64,000 nt of DNA from Dyella sp. S184 (lineage in GTDB: Bacteria > Pseudomonadota > Gammaproteobacteria > Xanthomonadales > Rhodanobacteraceae), in the NCBI RefSeq assembly GCF_009766065.1, contig NZ_LMUE01000003.1, positions 416,809 to 480,808 on the forward strand. The letters are read 5' to 3'. The notes under the pieces were generated by a model. That model was given only the letters and a program-made list of their open reading frames with translations, was not told the origin of the DNA and ran no database searches. Both the position numbers and the translations under genes were made by a program. This document shows, one piece after another, positions 47,763-59,717 of the stretch; the stretch's first letter is position 1, and each line of letters starts with the position of its first letter.

Positions 47763-49073
47763 ATGCCGCTGATCGCCCTCGGGCTCAATCACCTCACCGC
47801 GCCGGTCAGCCTGCGCGAACAGGTGGCGTTCGATGAGGACGCCGCAGGCGAGGCCTTGCTCGAGCTGACCCGCGAACCCGGCGTTGAAGAGGCGATGATT
47901 CTCTCCACCTGCAACCGTACCGAGCTGTACGTCGGCGTGAGCGCCGGCGCCGAAGACATCCCGCAGGCGTGGTTGAGTCGTCATCATCATCTGACCCCCG
48001 GCAAGCTGGACGAGTTCCTGTATCGGCATGATGAACAGGACGCCGTACGCCACATGTTCCGGGTCGCCACCGGACTGGACTCGATGGTGCTGGGCGAGCC
48101 ACAGATCCTCGGCCAGGTGAAAGATGCCTACCAGCAGGCCCGCGGTGCACAGGCGCTCAAGGCGCCGCTGGATCGGCTGTTGCAGCACACCTTCGCGGTG
48201 GCCAAGCGGGTGCGTACGGATACCCGCATCGGCGCGCATACGGTCTCGGTCGCGTTCACCGCCGTACGGCTGGCCGAGCAGGTGTTCGCCGATCTCAAGC
48301 AAGCCTGCGTGCTGCTGATCGGTGCCGGCGACACGATTGAACTGGCCGCGCGACATCTGGCCGAGAAGCAGGCGCGCCGGCTGATCGTCGCCAACCGCAC
48401 ACCGGAAGCCGCGCAGGAACTGGCCGGCCGCTACGGCGGCTACGCGATCGCCCTGGCCGACCTGCCGCAGCACCTGGCCGAAGCCGACATCGTGATCTCC
48501 TCCACCGCCGCACGGCAGCCAGTCGTGACCCGTGTCATGGTCGAGCAGGCGATGGCGACGCGCCGGCGCAAGCCGATGTTCATGGTCGACATCGCCGTGC
48601 CGCGTGATATCGAGGCCAGCGTGGGCGAATTGCCCGATGTATACCTGTACGGCATCGATGATCTGCGCCAGGTAATTGACGACAACCGGCGTTCGCGGGC
48701 AGCCGCAGCCCAGGAAGCCGAGGTCATCATCGACCTGCAGGTGGATCGTTATATGGCCTGGCGCCGGGCGCTCACGCTGCGCAATCCCGCGCTGGACATG
48801 CGCCAGCACGCGGAAATCTACCGCGACGAAGTGCTGGACAAGGCCCGCGCCATGCTGGCCCGTGGCAAATCGGCCGACGAGGCGCTGGCGTTCCTCGCCA
48901 ACACGCTGACCAACAAGCTGCTGCATCATCCCAGCGCGCGCCTGCGCGAAGCCGCACTGAGTGGTGACCTGGACCTGCTGCATGCAGCAGGCAGGCTGTA
49001 CGGGCTGGATGAAGAATCGGGCGCGAGGGAAGAATCCCGAAATGGGGACAAGTCCCGAAACGGGGACAAATAG
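47763..49073 (+). CDS. hemA: Glutamyl-tRNA reductase
   Basis: A 436-residue GluTR, making glutamate semialdehyde from Glu-tRNA for heme synthesis. The active-site Cys50 lies in [11 protein letters not shown], the NADPH-binding region in [17 protein letters not shown], and the C-terminal dimerisation helix is present. It is about 18 residues longer than E. coli HemA; the extra tail ends in two copies of SRNGDK coded by an 18-bp direct repeat. It is divergent from the TPR-lolB operon and 102 bases upstream of prfA. Confidence 0.96.
   Translation: MPLIALGLNHLTAPVSLREQVAFDEDAAGEALLELTREPGVEEAMILSTCNRTELYVGVSAGAEDIPQAWLSRHHHLTPGKLDEFLYRHDEQDAVRHMFRVATGLDSMVLGEPQILGQVKDAYQQARGAQALKAPLDRLLQHTFAVAKRVRTDTRIGAHTVSVAFTAVRLAEQVFADLKQACVLLIGAGDTIELAARHLAEKQARRLIVANRTPEAAQELAGRYGGYAIALADLPQHLAEADIVISSTAARQPVVTRVMVEQAMATRRRKPMFMVDIAVPRDIEASVGELPDVYLYGIDDLRQVIDDNRRSRAAAAQEAEVIIDLQVDRYMAWRRALTLRNPALDMRQHAEIYRDEVLDKARAMLARGKSADEALAFLANTLTNKLLHHPSARLREAALSGDLDLLHAAGRLYGLDEESGAREESRNGDKSRNGDK
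49035..49070. repeat. 18-bp direct repeat encoding the HemA tail, with inverted partner
   Basis: TCCCGAAA-T/C-GGGGACAAG occurs twice (49035 and 49053, period 18). An inverted match of 11 bases (GTTTCGGGACT) lies at 49154-49164 just before prfA, so the hemA-prfA transcript could fold across this interval. Confidence 0.7.
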
Positions 49074-49175
49074 CGAAAGCGGCCGGCTGCCGCTGTCGGA
49101 TGTCATTCGCTACGGCGCAGGCCGCATCGCCTCGCCACTCGTCATTTATCGTTGTTTCGGGACTCGTCACTGCCC

Positions 49176-50255
<1,080 letters not shown>

Positions 50256-50300
50256 AGGACCACCCTTGGCGATGATGCAGCCATACGCTAGCGTTGGCAG

Positions 50301-52406
50301 ATGAATGCATTCCAATCACCCGAACTCGACACCTTGTTGGAGCGTCTGGCCAACCTGATCGAAACCGATGCCTGCACCGAGGCCGTGCAACTGGCCGAAG
50401 AGGCGTTGCCACGTTTTCCGGACTCCGCCGAGCTGTTGCGCTTGTGCGCGATTGCAGTGCTGCAGCTTGATCGCCGCCAGGACGCTTTGCGACTGCTGCA
50501 TCAGGCTGAGCAGCTGAGTCCCGACAGTCTGCAAGTGCAATGCAATCTGGCCAGCGTGGGAATTGCCGACGGGCAAGCTGATGAGGCGATCGAGCGCATG
50601 CGCGCCGCACTGCGCAAGGCGCCCGGCAATCCGATGATCCTGTTGATTCTCGGCAATGCGCTGATGGCTGCCGCTCGTTATGCGCAAGCGCGTGAGTCCT
50701 ATGCAATGGCGACCCATGGCATGCCGGACAATCCAAGGCTGCGGCTCAATCTGGCCGCGGTCGAACTGGAACTCGGCCACCCCGAACAATGCGCCATCCA
50801 CGCCAATGAGGCGCTGCTGATTGCACCACGCATGGGTAGCGCCCATGCGATGCTGGGACATTCATATCACTTGAGCGGCAAGGTCGCCGAGGCAGCACAA
50901 GCTTACCTGCGCGCCGAACAACTGGAACCGGCAGAGAGCGAGCACCCCTACCATGCCGCGCTTATGCTGAATGACTTGGGACGGCTGGACGATGCCCAGG
51001 CAGCTTATGCGCGTGCGTTGCAGCTGAATGGCAGCAATGGCGCTGCACTCAGTCAACGCATCTTCACGTTGCGCCGGCTTTGCAACTGGAGTGAGCTTGA
51101 ACTGTTGAGCGCACGTTTGCGGGTGGCCGTAGCTGGAGGCATGCACGGCATCACTCCCTTCAGCTTTCTGGCCGAAGACGCCTCGGCCGAAGAACAACGT
51201 CATTGCGCCGAGATATTTGCCGCCACCATCGAAACACAAATGACGCCACTGCGTCGGCAACTGGCCTTCATTCATCCGATGCCCGCAGCCGACACCCCGA
51301 TCCGGATCGGCTTTGTATCCAACGGCTTCGGCGAACATGCCACCGGGCTGCTCATCGTGGCGATGCTCGAGGAGCTTAAATCCAGAGATCTCGAAATTCA
51401 CCTCTACGCTACCGCCCCGAGTGACGGCGGCGCAATCCGCCAACGTCTGGAGGCGGCATGCAGCGTGCATGAGATTGCCAATATGCACCATGCGGCACAG
51501 GCCCAGCGCATCCATGCCGACAGCATCGAGATGCTGATCGATCTCAACGTTTATTGCGAAGGTTCCAATGCCAAGCTGTTTGCCTTGCGTCCGACACCAT
51601 TACAGGTCAACTGGCTGGGCTACCCAGGCACCTCCGGTGCACCCTGGATGGATTACATGTTGGCCGATGCGATAGTTCAGCCCGACCATCTACGCGTAAC
51701 AACCCGCGAAAAGCTGGTACGGCTGCCGCGCTGTTTTCAACCTAGCGATACCAGCCGAGTAATCGCACCGGCACCCACTCGCGAACATTGTGGCCTGCCC
51801 GCACAAGGCACCGTATTCGCCTGCTTCAACGCCAGCTACAAGATCAATCCGCAGGCATTCAACCTGTTCATGAGCATCCTGGCGCAAACCCCGGAAAGCG
51901 TGCTGTGGCTTCTGAGCGGCTCCCAGGATGCCAACCAGCGCTTGCGCGATCAGGCCATGCTGGCCGGCATCGCCGGAGAGCGGCTGATTTTCATGCCGAA
52001 GCTGCCACATGCTGAGTACTTGTCCCGCTATCAACATGTCGACCTGTTTCTCGACACGCTGCCCTATAACGCCCATACCACCGCTTCCGATGCACTGTGG
52101 GCAGGTTGTCCGGTACTGACCTGTGCCGGCGAAACCTTTGCCGGTCGGGTAGCCTTCAGCCTGCTGAAACATGCGGGCCTGCCCGAACTGGTGACTGAGG
52201 ACGAAGCCGCCTTCGTGGCCATGGCAGTAAGCCTGGGTGGTAATCACAAAGCCTTGCAGCTGTTGCGACATCATCTGGAGCAACAGCGGATCAGCGGCGG
52301 CCTGTTCGACATGGCTGGCTACAGCTCTGATTTCCACCGTGCGGTGCAGGCGATGGTAGCCAGACGACGGATCGGCCGCCCGGCCGCCGATATCGATATT
52401 CAATAA
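50301..52406 (+). CDS. TPR protein with O-GlcNAc-transferase-type glycosyltransferase domain (GT41)
   Basis: A 701-residue protein with about eight TPR-like helix pairs in residues 1-270, then a catalytic domain of the O-linked GlcNAc transferase (GT41, Glyco_transf_41) type. The catalytic half has IRIGFVSNGFGEHATGLL near 335, LQVNWLGYPGTSGAPWMDYML near 435, the FNASYKINPQAFNLF and LPYNAHTTASDALWAGCPVLT segments near 510 and 590. Such bacterial enzymes glycosylate Ser/Thr or Asn of surface or cytoplasmic proteins. No signal peptide, so cytoplasmic. It is 45 bases after prfA, with a PPK2 gene 16 bases downstream. Confidence 0.92.
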   Translation: MNAFQSPELDTLLERLANLIETDACTEAVQLAEEALPRFPDSAELLRLCAIAVLQLDRRQDALRLLHQAEQLSPDSLQVQCNLASVGIADGQADEAIERMRAALRKAPGNPMILLILGNALMAAARYAQARESYAMATHGMPDNPRLRLNLAAVELELGHPEQCAIHANEALLIAPRMGSAHAMLGHSYHLSGKVAEAAQAYLRAEQLEPAESEHPYHAALMLNDLGRLDDAQAAYARALQLNGSNGAALSQRIFTLRRLCNWSELELLSARLRVAVAGGMHGITPFSFLAEDASAEEQRHCAEIFAATIETQMTPLRRQLAFIHPMPAADTPIRIGFVSNGFGEHATGLLIVAMLEELKSRDLEIHLYATAPSDGGAIRQRLEAACSVHEIANMHHAAQAQRIHADSIEMLIDLNVYCEGSNAKLFALRPTPLQVNWLGYPGTSGAPWMDYMLADAIVQPDHLRVTTREKLVRLPRCFQPSDTSRVIAPAPTREHCGLPAQGTVFACFNASYKINPQAFNLFMSILAQTPESVLWLLSGSQDANQRLRDQAMLAGIAGERLIFMPKLPHAEYLSRYQHVDLFLDTLPYNAHTTASDALWAGCPVLTCAGETFAGRVAFSLLKHAGLPELVTEDEAAFVAMAVSLGGNHKALQLLRHHLEQQRISGGLFDMAGYSSDFHRAVQAMVARRRIGRPAADIDIQ

Positions 52407-52422
52407 ACCATCAGGTGCCCCC

Positions 52423-53208
52423 ATGGGTGATCACGCCAAGCATTACCACAAGGAACTGGAAAAGCTGCAGCACGATCTGATCCGGCTGCAGCATGGGCTG
52501 CATACAACCGGCAAACGCCTCGTGGTGATCCTCGAAGGCCGTGACGCGGCTGGCAAGGGTGGCGTGATCAAGCGCATCACCGAAAGCATGGATAACCGCG
52601 GCTACCGCATCGCCGCGCTGCCCAAGCCGAATGAGCGTGAATCGACACAATGGTATTTCCAGCGTTACGTTGAGCATCTGCCCAGCGCTGGTGAATTGGT
52701 GCTGTTCGACCGCAGCTGGTACAACCGCGCCGTGGTGGAGCCAGCCATGGGCTTCTGCAGCAAGGCTGAGTACTCGGCATTTCTCAAAGCGGCGCCAATC
52801 TTCGAAAAGCTGCTGACCGACGACGGCATCATCCTGCTCAAGTACTGGCTGGCGGTAGACCAAGCGGAACAGGAGCTGCGTCTGGCGGAGCGCGCAAACG
52901 ATCCACTCAAACGCTGGAAACTCTCGCCGGTCGACTTGGGCGCACGCCAGAAATATGCCGAGATGGGCAAGCTGCGTGACACGATGATCGAGTGCACACA
53001 TACACCCAACGCGCCATGGTTCGTGGTCGACTTCAACGACCAGAAACGTGGCCGCATCAACTTGATCCATCATCTGCTGGAACAGATTCCATTCCGTGAA
53101 GTAGATATACCCAAGGCCAGGCTACCCAAGTTGCAGGGCAAGCTCAGATCAGAAAAAGTGACGAACAAGGCACAGTGGGTTCCGGATATCGTGGATAAAT
53201 CCCCGTGA
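52423..53208 (+). CDS. Polyphosphate kinase 2 family protein
   Basis: A 261-residue single-domain PPK2, which transfers phosphate between polyphosphate and nucleotides, usually making ATP or GTP from the diphosphate. Walker A is EGRDAAGKGG (about residues 37-46), Walker B is LFDRSWYNRAVVEP, and LKYWLAVDQAEQ follows, all typical of class I PPK2. It lies between the glycosyltransferase and a methyltransferase gene on one strand. Confidence 0.94.
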   Translation: MGDHAKHYHKELEKLQHDLIRLQHGLHTTGKRLVVILEGRDAAGKGGVIKRITESMDNRGYRIAALPKPNERESTQWYFQRYVEHLPSAGELVLFDRSWYNRAVVEPAMGFCSKAEYSAFLKAAPIFEKLLTDDGIILLKYWLAVDQAEQELRLAERANDPLKRWKLSPVDLGARQKYAEMGKLRDTMIECTHTPNAPWFVVDFNDQKRGRINLIHHLLEQIPFREVDIPKARLPKLQGKLRSEKVTNKAQWVPDIVDKSP

Positions 53209-53218
53209 AAGGACTTCC

Positions 53219-53971
53219 ATGCGCATCTATCGCAGAACCCGGGAGCGCCTTATGACGGAGGATTTTCAATATTCCGGCACTGAACTTCTGCAGACGGGCG
53301 AAGATGCCCTGCGTAACTACAACGCCTGGATTGTGCGTCAGTTCGTCAAATACCTGACTCAATTTCCAGACAAGAAAACCGTGCTTGATTACGGCGCCGG
53401 GGTTGGCACCTTGAGCGTCATTTTCAAACGACTAACCAGGCTTACTCCCCTGGCGCTGGAAATTGACCCTGCGCAAAGAACAATACTCAAGCAGCGTGGC
53501 ATCCCCGTTTATGCATCCATCGAGGAGTCACCGCAGAACCTGGATTTCGTCTACTCATCCAACGTGTTGGAACACATTGAGGATGATCTGGCAGCGCTGA
53601 TTATCCTGCGAAAAAAAATGCACCCTGACGGTCGCATAGCGATCTACGTCCCTGCATTCGAGTCCATCTGGACAAGCATGGACGACAACGTCGGGCATTT
53701 TCGCAGGTACACCAAGGAAGGCCTTGGTGAAAAGCTGGTCAGGGCTGGTTTCGAGGTGGAAAACATACGCTATACCGACTCGATCGGCTTCGTACTTGCC
53801 TTCTTCTTCAAGATCATCGGCAGCAAATCAGGGAACCCGAGTCGATGCTCGTATATTATTTTTGACCGGGTGCTATTCCCATTGAGCCTAATGCTCGACA
53901 AGTTGACCGGGCGGTTTTTTGGGAAAAACGTACTCGCTTTCGCGCACATCCACAGCCCGCAACAACAATAA
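53219..53971 (+). CDS. Class I SAM-dependent methyltransferase
   Basis: A 250-residue protein with the methyltransferase motif I VLDYGAGVGTLSVIF near residue 55-70, an LEIDP motif-II strand end, and a DFVYSSNVLEHIEDDL segment with the pattern of ubiquinone/lipid-type methyltransferases. A hydrophobic segment near residue 185-200 suggests membrane association. The ATG at 53219 has AAAGGA at five bases; the later ATG at 53252 is also possible. Substrate unknown. Convergent with acyP. Confidence 0.85.
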   Translation: MRIYRRTRERLMTEDFQYSGTELLQTGEDALRNYNAWIVRQFVKYLTQFPDKKTVLDYGAGVGTLSVIFKRLTRLTPLALEIDPAQRTILKQRGIPVYASIEESPQNLDFVYSSNVLEHIEDDLAALIILRKKMHPDGRIAIYVPAFESIWTSMDDNVGHFRRYTKEGLGEKLVRAGFEVENIRYTDSIGFVLAFFFKIIGSKSGNPSRCSYIIFDRVLFPLSLMLDKLTGRFFGKNVLAFAHIHSPQQQ

Positions 53972-53993
53972 GCAATGCGCGCCAACGTCTCGT

Positions 53994-54260
53994 TCAACGC
54001 GTAAGAAACCCCTGGATATCCTGTGGCATCAGTGTTTCCCGGCTGACACTTCCGACTTTGGCAGCGGGCGGCCCTTCCCACAACCATAGCTCCAGCGCAT
54101 CCAGGGCATCAGCCGCACCGCTTGCCAATATCTCGACTCGTCCATCCGGCAGGTTCTTCGCATGACCAGTCAGCTCAAGCTGCAGCGCCCGTTCACGGGT
54201 GCTGGCACGATAGAACACACCCTGCACGGTACCGCTGACAATGAACTTCGCCGTCGGCAT
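53994..54260 (-). CDS. acyP: Acylphosphatase
   Basis: An 88-residue acylphosphatase (SGTVQGVFYRASTRERALQL): the GxVQGVxFR motif with the catalytic Arg, followed by the GHAKNLPDGRVEILASG segment with the catalytic Asn. The ATG at 54260 overlaps the stop of the upstream thioredoxin gene; a GTG one codon earlier is an alternative. Confidence 0.95.
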   Translation of the reverse strand: MPTAKFIVSGTVQGVFYRASTRERALQLELTGHAKNLPDGRVEILASGAADALDALELWLWEGPPAAKVGSVSRETLMPQDIQGFLTR

Positions 54261-54733
54261 CACTGACCGCCGATGATCGCCGTCAATGAGACCGCCGTGA
54301 CGGGACCGATGAACTGTTTCGCCACCTTGCCGTCCGGACTGATCAGCCAGGTTGTCGGCAGGCCGCGCGGCTCGTCGAAATCCTTCGCTGGCTTGTCCAG
54401 CGTGACCTGCGCGATCGGATATACCACCGGGTGCTTGGCGACGAAGGCCTTGATGTCGGCTGGATCACTGTCGTCGTACGCCAGCCCGATCGCCGTGACG
54501 TTCTTGTGGGTAGCGACGAAATGCGAGATATCCGGCATTTCCTTGATGCACGGCACGCACCAGGTCGCCCAGTAATTGACGATCACCCACTTGCCGCGCT
54601 GTGCTGCGAGATCGAAGGTCTTGCCATCCAGCGTGGTGACCTTGAGCGTGGGCTGCACCGGCATCGCCGCATAGGCAGGCACGGCAAGCGCCAGCGCGAA
54701 AGTCAGCGCGGCGAACGATTGGGACAGTTTCAT
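54260..54733 (-). CDS. TlpA-type periplasmic thioredoxin
   Basis: A 157-residue exported thioredoxin-fold protein with signal peptide (FAALTFALALAVPAYAA) and active site WCVPC near residue 58. The GLPTTWLISPDG cis-proline segment is typical. It probably reduces disulfides in the periplasm, for example in cytochrome c maturation. It overlaps the preceding YihY gene by four bases and acyP by one, so the three are one operon. Confidence 0.9.
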   Translation of the reverse strand: MKLSQSFAALTFALALAVPAYAAMPVQPTLKVTTLDGKTFDLAAQRGKWVIVNYWATWCVPCIKEMPDISHFVATHKNVTAIGLAYDDSDPADIKAFVAKHPVVYPIAQVTLDKPAKDFDEPRGLPTTWLISPDGKVAKQFIGPVTAVSLTAIIGGQ

Positions 54734-55995
54734 GCAGTTTCCTCGGATTCGATGGATGCCGGCGCAGGAAAGGCCTTATGCAGTCGCGTGCCCAGCTGGG
54801 TATCCAGGGCGGCGGCTACATTGGCGAGCAAGCCGATCAGTTCGTCGGGCAGCTCGAGGCCCAGTTGCGCCGCCTCCTCAGCGGGTTTCAATGGCAGACG
54901 ATAACCGGTATGGACGTAGATCCGCAGCAGGTCGGTACTGTCGAGGCTGCGGCTCAGCAACCAGCCACCCGTCTCGCCACACCGGATCAGGTCGGCACGC
55001 CGCAGGTCATCGAAATAAGCGGCGATCAGGCTGCTTCGCAGATACGGTTCGCGCACACGCACGATCACTGGGTCCACGCAGGCGCCCGCGCGCTGCGCCT
55101 CGACGAAATGCCGCAGCACCACCATCAGTCCGAGGAACTCCGACCCTTCCGGCAGGGTTTTATTGGCTGGCTGATACTCGAAGGATGAGATCGACGCAGC
55201 AATCGACGCACATAGGATCACGATGATCCACGCCAGGTAGATCCACAGCAGGAAGATCGGCAGCGCCGCCAGCGCGCCATAGATCTGCTGGTAGGTATGC
55301 GCGCTGTGCACGAACCAGCGGAAACCCCAGCGCGCGAACTCGAACAGAACCGCGCCGAGCAGCGCGCCGATCGTGGCGTCACGCTTCGACACACGCCGGT
55401 TAGGCACCACCACATACAGCAGCCACAAGGTGATGAAGGTGACGACGAACGGCAAACCCCGCAACAGGCGCCCGCCCAGCCCTAGCTGAACCGCCGTGCC
55501 CTGAATCATGGGCAGCGCGGTGATGTAGGAACTCACCGCGAGCCCACCGACCACCAGGATCGGCCCCAGCGTCAGCGCAGCCCAGTACAGCAGCAGGCGC
55601 GAGACCCAGCCACGCGGGCGCTGCACGCGCCAGATCCGGTTCATCCGGTCCTCGATGCTGACCATCATCGAGATCGCGCTGAACAGCATCACCAGGACGC
55701 TGATGCCAGTCAGCCCGCTCGCGTTGCTGGCAAATACCTTCAGCGCATCCTGGATGTGGTGACCGGCGGCCGGCACGAAGCTGCGGAAGACGAAATCGAG
55801 CAAGGTATCGCGTGCACTCTCGAATACCGGGAACACCGAAAACATCGCCAGCGCCGCCACCATCAGCGGCACCAGCGACACCAGCGTGGTGTAGGACAGC
55901 GCACCGGCAGTCTCGAAGCACTTGTCGTCGACGAAGCGCTGCCAGATGAAGCGGTTGAAGCTCGAGGTGCGGTCGCGGTTGTAACGCAAAGCCAT
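54730..55995 (-). CDS. YihY/BrkB family membrane protein
   Basis: A 421-residue inner-membrane protein of the YihY/BrkB (formerly called RNase BN) family: six hydrophobic helices in residues 30-290, with family motifs FETAGALSYTTLVSLVPLM and FARWGFRWFV, followed by a soluble C-terminal domain of about 130 residues that resembles a winged helix. Function is unsettled in the family. ATG at 55995 has AAGGGAT upstream; the ATG at 56019 has none. Confidence 0.92.
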   Translation of the reverse strand: MALRYNRDRTSSFNRFIWQRFVDDKCFETAGALSYTTLVSLVPLMVAALAMFSVFPVFESARDTLLDFVFRSFVPAAGHHIQDALKVFASNASGLTGISVLVMLFSAISMMVSIEDRMNRIWRVQRPRGWVSRLLLYWAALTLGPILVVGGLAVSSYITALPMIQGTAVQLGLGGRLLRGLPFVVTFITLWLLYVVVPNRRVSKRDATIGALLGAVLFEFARWGFRWFVHSAHTYQQIYGALAALPIFLLWIYLAWIIVILCASIAASISSFEYQPANKTLPEGSEFLGLMVVLRHFVEAQRAGACVDPVIVRVREPYLRSSLIAAYFDDLRRADLIRCGETGGWLLSRSLDSTDLLRIYVHTGYRLPLKPAEEAAQLGLELPDELIGLLANVAAALDTQLGTRLHKAFPAPASIESEETA

Positions 55996-56068
55996 GGATA
56001 TCCCTTCTTGGATTGCCATCCTGCGCTGGGCGCGACGGCAACATCGGCGGCATCACTCGTTACACTAG

Positions 56069-57042
<974 letters not shown>

Positions 57043-57043
57043 A

Positions 57044-58663
57044 TCAGCCTCGCTTCACCTGACAGATCCGCAGCCCGTTCGACTCGTCTTTTTCGTTGCG
57101 GTCGAGTTCGAGACTGCTCTGCACCGGCTCGCAATTGCTCATCTGCGCGCCGGGAAGAAACTGCTGAAGCAGATCCAGATCCACGCCCGCGTCGTTACGC
57201 AACAATGCGTAGATTGTGCCGTGATGACCCGCGATGCGTTCGCGGACAAGCGCATCCGGGCGATAGCCCCGAGCCTGCCGGTTGAACCAGGTCAGACCGA
57301 TATACTGGCTGGTCTGCGCATCGGCAAGGAAAGGAATCACGTAAGCCGCCGGCTGCCCGACCACCAATACCAGGCTATTCCGTTCAATCGTCGGAGGATG
57401 CACGTCGAAGGTCATGCTGGCATAGGGCCCGCGGCCCCACCCCGGGTATCTGCCAAACACGAACAACAGCACCAGCAGGCCTGCCATGAGCCGCGTCGGC
57501 CAGCGACGCGACGTACCATCGGCCTGCTTGCTGGCCGGCAATGCCTGCAAGGCCATCATCAGCAACAGGCCGGATAGCACCTCCAGCGGCACCGCATAGC
57601 GAAGAATCGAAAATAGGCCTAGCCACAAGACGTACCCCACCACCACGAATGCCACCAGCAGTCGCATCACCCGCGCACCTGCCAGCGGGTGGCTGCGCGT
57701 CAGCCAGGAAGTCACCACCAGGACAATCACCGAGAGCATTTCCAGGGCATAACGCCCATCTGCAGAGTTTTGCTCGGTAACCACGCCGTGATTCATTTTT
57801 ATCCAATAAAACGGATAAAACAGCCACTGGCCCAGATCACGCGGCATGAACAAGCGATCCGTATCGCTGACTGCCGGGCCCCAATTTGAATGGAACAGCT
57901 CGTTGAACATCGGGAACACTGGGTTCCCGGTAAGGCGATAGAGCTGCCAGCCCCACCAACCATAGACCAGCATGAAACCCAGCAACGCGCCGACGGCATA
58001 GATCGGTGCCATTCGCCATGTGCTCGCACGCGCATCGAGGGCGACCAGCAACGCGAATCCCAGCGCTGGTGGATAGACCATCGCTGTAGGCTTCAGACCC
58101 ACGGCCAAACCACACAAGAAACCTGCCAGCAACACGCGCCGTACCGGTTTTGATACCGGTGCAGATCCGCATAACGGCAGCAACAGATACAGCCCAAGCA
58201 GGATAAGCAGGGCCAACGGCACTTCATTGGAGCTCCTGCCCGCCTGCGACATCACCATGGTGCCAGTGGCGCCGATCAATACAGCCAGCAGATCGATCGC
58301 GCCAAAGGGACGTTCGCGGACACCGGAAAGCCGTATGGCGATCTGCAGCAGCACGAAGACCAATCCGCCGTACCACAGCCCCTGCACCCCAGCGAGAAGA
58401 TGCGGCAGATGCCGCAATGGGCCCATGCCCAACAGAAAATAAGGGAGGTCCGGCAGCGGATTGAAAAAACTCTGCATGCCCGCCGGGGCAAGATCCAGCG
58501 CAAGCCGCCCATGCAGCAGTGCCCAGGGACTGTAGAGGTGATAGTTCTTCAGATCCCAGTCGTCGTCCTGCCCCCTGAGTACCGCATACAACGCGCCCAG
58601 CAACATGCAGACAAGCCATGCTCGCTTGCCACTGAATCGTTTTATGTCAAGCGGGCGCGTCAC
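57044..58663 (-). CDS. Polytopic membrane protein, probable GT-C-type glycosyltransferase
   Basis: A 539-residue inner-membrane protein with about ten or more hydrophobic helices and an acidic luminal loop near the N terminus (DDDWDLKNYHLY), the feature expected of lipid-linked-sugar (GT-C fold) glycosyltransferases. A C-terminal soluble part of about 90 residues follows the last helix. The GTG start overlaps the stop of the upstream dolichol-phosphate-mannosyltransferase-like gene by four bases. The two genes may act in one envelope glycosylation step. The specific family could not be named with certainty. Confidence 0.75.
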   Translation of the reverse strand: MTRPLDIKRFSGKRAWLVCMLLGALYAVLRGQDDDWDLKNYHLYSPWALLHGRLALDLAPAGMQSFFNPLPDLPYFLLGMGPLRHLPHLLAGVQGLWYGGLVFVLLQIAIRLSGVRERPFGAIDLLAVLIGATGTMVMSQAGRSSNEVPLALLILLGLYLLLPLCGSAPVSKPVRRVLLAGFLCGLAVGLKPTAMVYPPALGFALLVALDARASTWRMAPIYAVGALLGFMLVYGWWGWQLYRLTGNPVFPMFNELFHSNWGPAVSDTDRLFMPRDLGQWLFYPFYWIKMNHGVVTEQNSADGRYALEMLSVIVLVVTSWLTRSHPLAGARVMRLLVAFVVVGYVLWLGLFSILRYAVPLEVLSGLLLMMALQALPASKQADGTSRRWPTRLMAGLLVLLFVFGRYPGWGRGPYASMTFDVHPPTIERNSLVLVVGQPAAYVIPFLADAQTSQYIGLTWFNRQARGYRPDALVRERIAGHHGTIYALLRNDAGVDLDLLQQFLPGAQMSNCEPVQSSLELDRNEKDESNGLRICQVKRG

Positions 58664-59610
58664 GACTCACGGTCTTGTTCGCAAAAATGCGGATGCCCCA
58701 GATAAGCCAGGTATTTCAGCTCGCGCCGCCCCAGGGTCACCGTGTCGAGCACCAGCCCGCAGACCAGGAACACGCCACCGAGAAGGCCCAGTGACGCACT
58801 CAGGATTGCCGTCGGAAACCTGGGTACCAGGCCTGTGGCCAGATAGGTCCCCAGCAACGGCACCACCAGCCCAATGGCAAGCAGGATGCACAGCGCGCAA
58901 GCAATCGAGAAGAATGCCAGTGGCCTGCCGTTCTTGGTCAGCTTGGCGATCGTCAGCAGGATGCGCCAGCCATCGCGCCAGGTATTGAGTTTGCTGTGGG
59001 AGCCAGCGGGACGCGCGCTGTAACGACTTGGCAGCTCCGCCACTGGCATGCGCAGCTCAAGCGCGTGTACTGCCAGTTCGGTCTCCGTTTCAAACCCCTG
59101 CGCATGAGCCGGAAACGACTTGACGTAACGGCGCGACATCACCCGGTAGCCGGAAAGCATATCGGTGAAACTGCTCCCGAAAATCCACCCAGTCAGGCCG
59201 GTGAGTAACCGATTGCCGAATTCGTGGCCCCGCCGATAGGCCATCTCATGGTCGGTTACACGGCTGCCCACCACCAAGTCGAGGCGATCGTCGAGCAAGC
59301 GCTGGATCATCGCCGGTGCGTCGCCGGCGTCATAAGTGGCATCGCCATCCACCATCAGGTAGATATCGGCATCAATGTCCGCAAACATGCGCCGTACCAC
59401 GTGACCTTTGCCCTGCAACCACTCAGCTCGCACTTCGGCACCCGCTTCGCGGGCGATCTTGGCTGTGCCATCGGTCGAGTTGTTGTCATAGACAACAATG
59501 CGCGCCTGCGGTAACTGCACCGCAAAATCATGCACCACCCTGGCGATTGCCACAGCCTCGTTGTAACAGGGGATCAGCACGACCACACGCGGTGTCGGAA
59601 GGATTTTCAT
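58660..59610 (-). CDS. Family 2 glycosyltransferase (polyprenyl-phosphate sugar transferase-like)
   Basis: A 316-residue GT2 enzyme of the DPM1/GtrB type. VVVLIPCYNEAVAIARVV begins the GT-A fold, YLMVDGDATYDAGD holds the metal-binding Asp residues, and LSGYRVMSRRYVKSFP is typical of polyprenyl-phosphate mannosyl/glucosyl transferases. Two C-terminal hydrophobic helices (about 240-262 and 275-296) anchor it in the membrane. The ATG at 59610 follows an extension not matching the family. Together with the overlapping gene downstream it forms a two-gene operon. Confidence 0.9.
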   Translation of the reverse strand: MKILPTPRVVVLIPCYNEAVAIARVVHDFAVQLPQARIVVYDNNSTDGTAKIAREAGAEVRAEWLQGKGHVVRRMFADIDADIYLMVDGDATYDAGDAPAMIQRLLDDRLDLVVGSRVTDHEMAYRRGHEFGNRLLTGLTGWIFGSSFTDMLSGYRVMSRRYVKSFPAHAQGFETETELAVHALELRMPVAELPSRYSARPAGSHSKLNTWRDGWRILLTIAKLTKNGRPLAFFSIACALCILLAIGLVVPLLGTYLATGLVPRFPTAILSASLGLLGGVFLVCGLVLDTVTLGRRELKYLAYLGHPHFCEQDRES

Positions 59611-59717
59611 GGCGTTCGGTGGTCGCAGATGTAGTCGCCAGATTCTAGCCGTATCCTGCCGCCTTCTTCGCAACGGTGCACTTATACTCAAACGACCCGG
59701 ATGCCAGGATCCAACCC

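Noticed and set aside
50256-50300. prmC expected after prfA
   Set aside because: Only 45 bases lie between prfA and the next gene, and nothing like a glutamine methyltransferase is in this strand nearby; the methyltransferase at 53219 lacks the NPPY motif.
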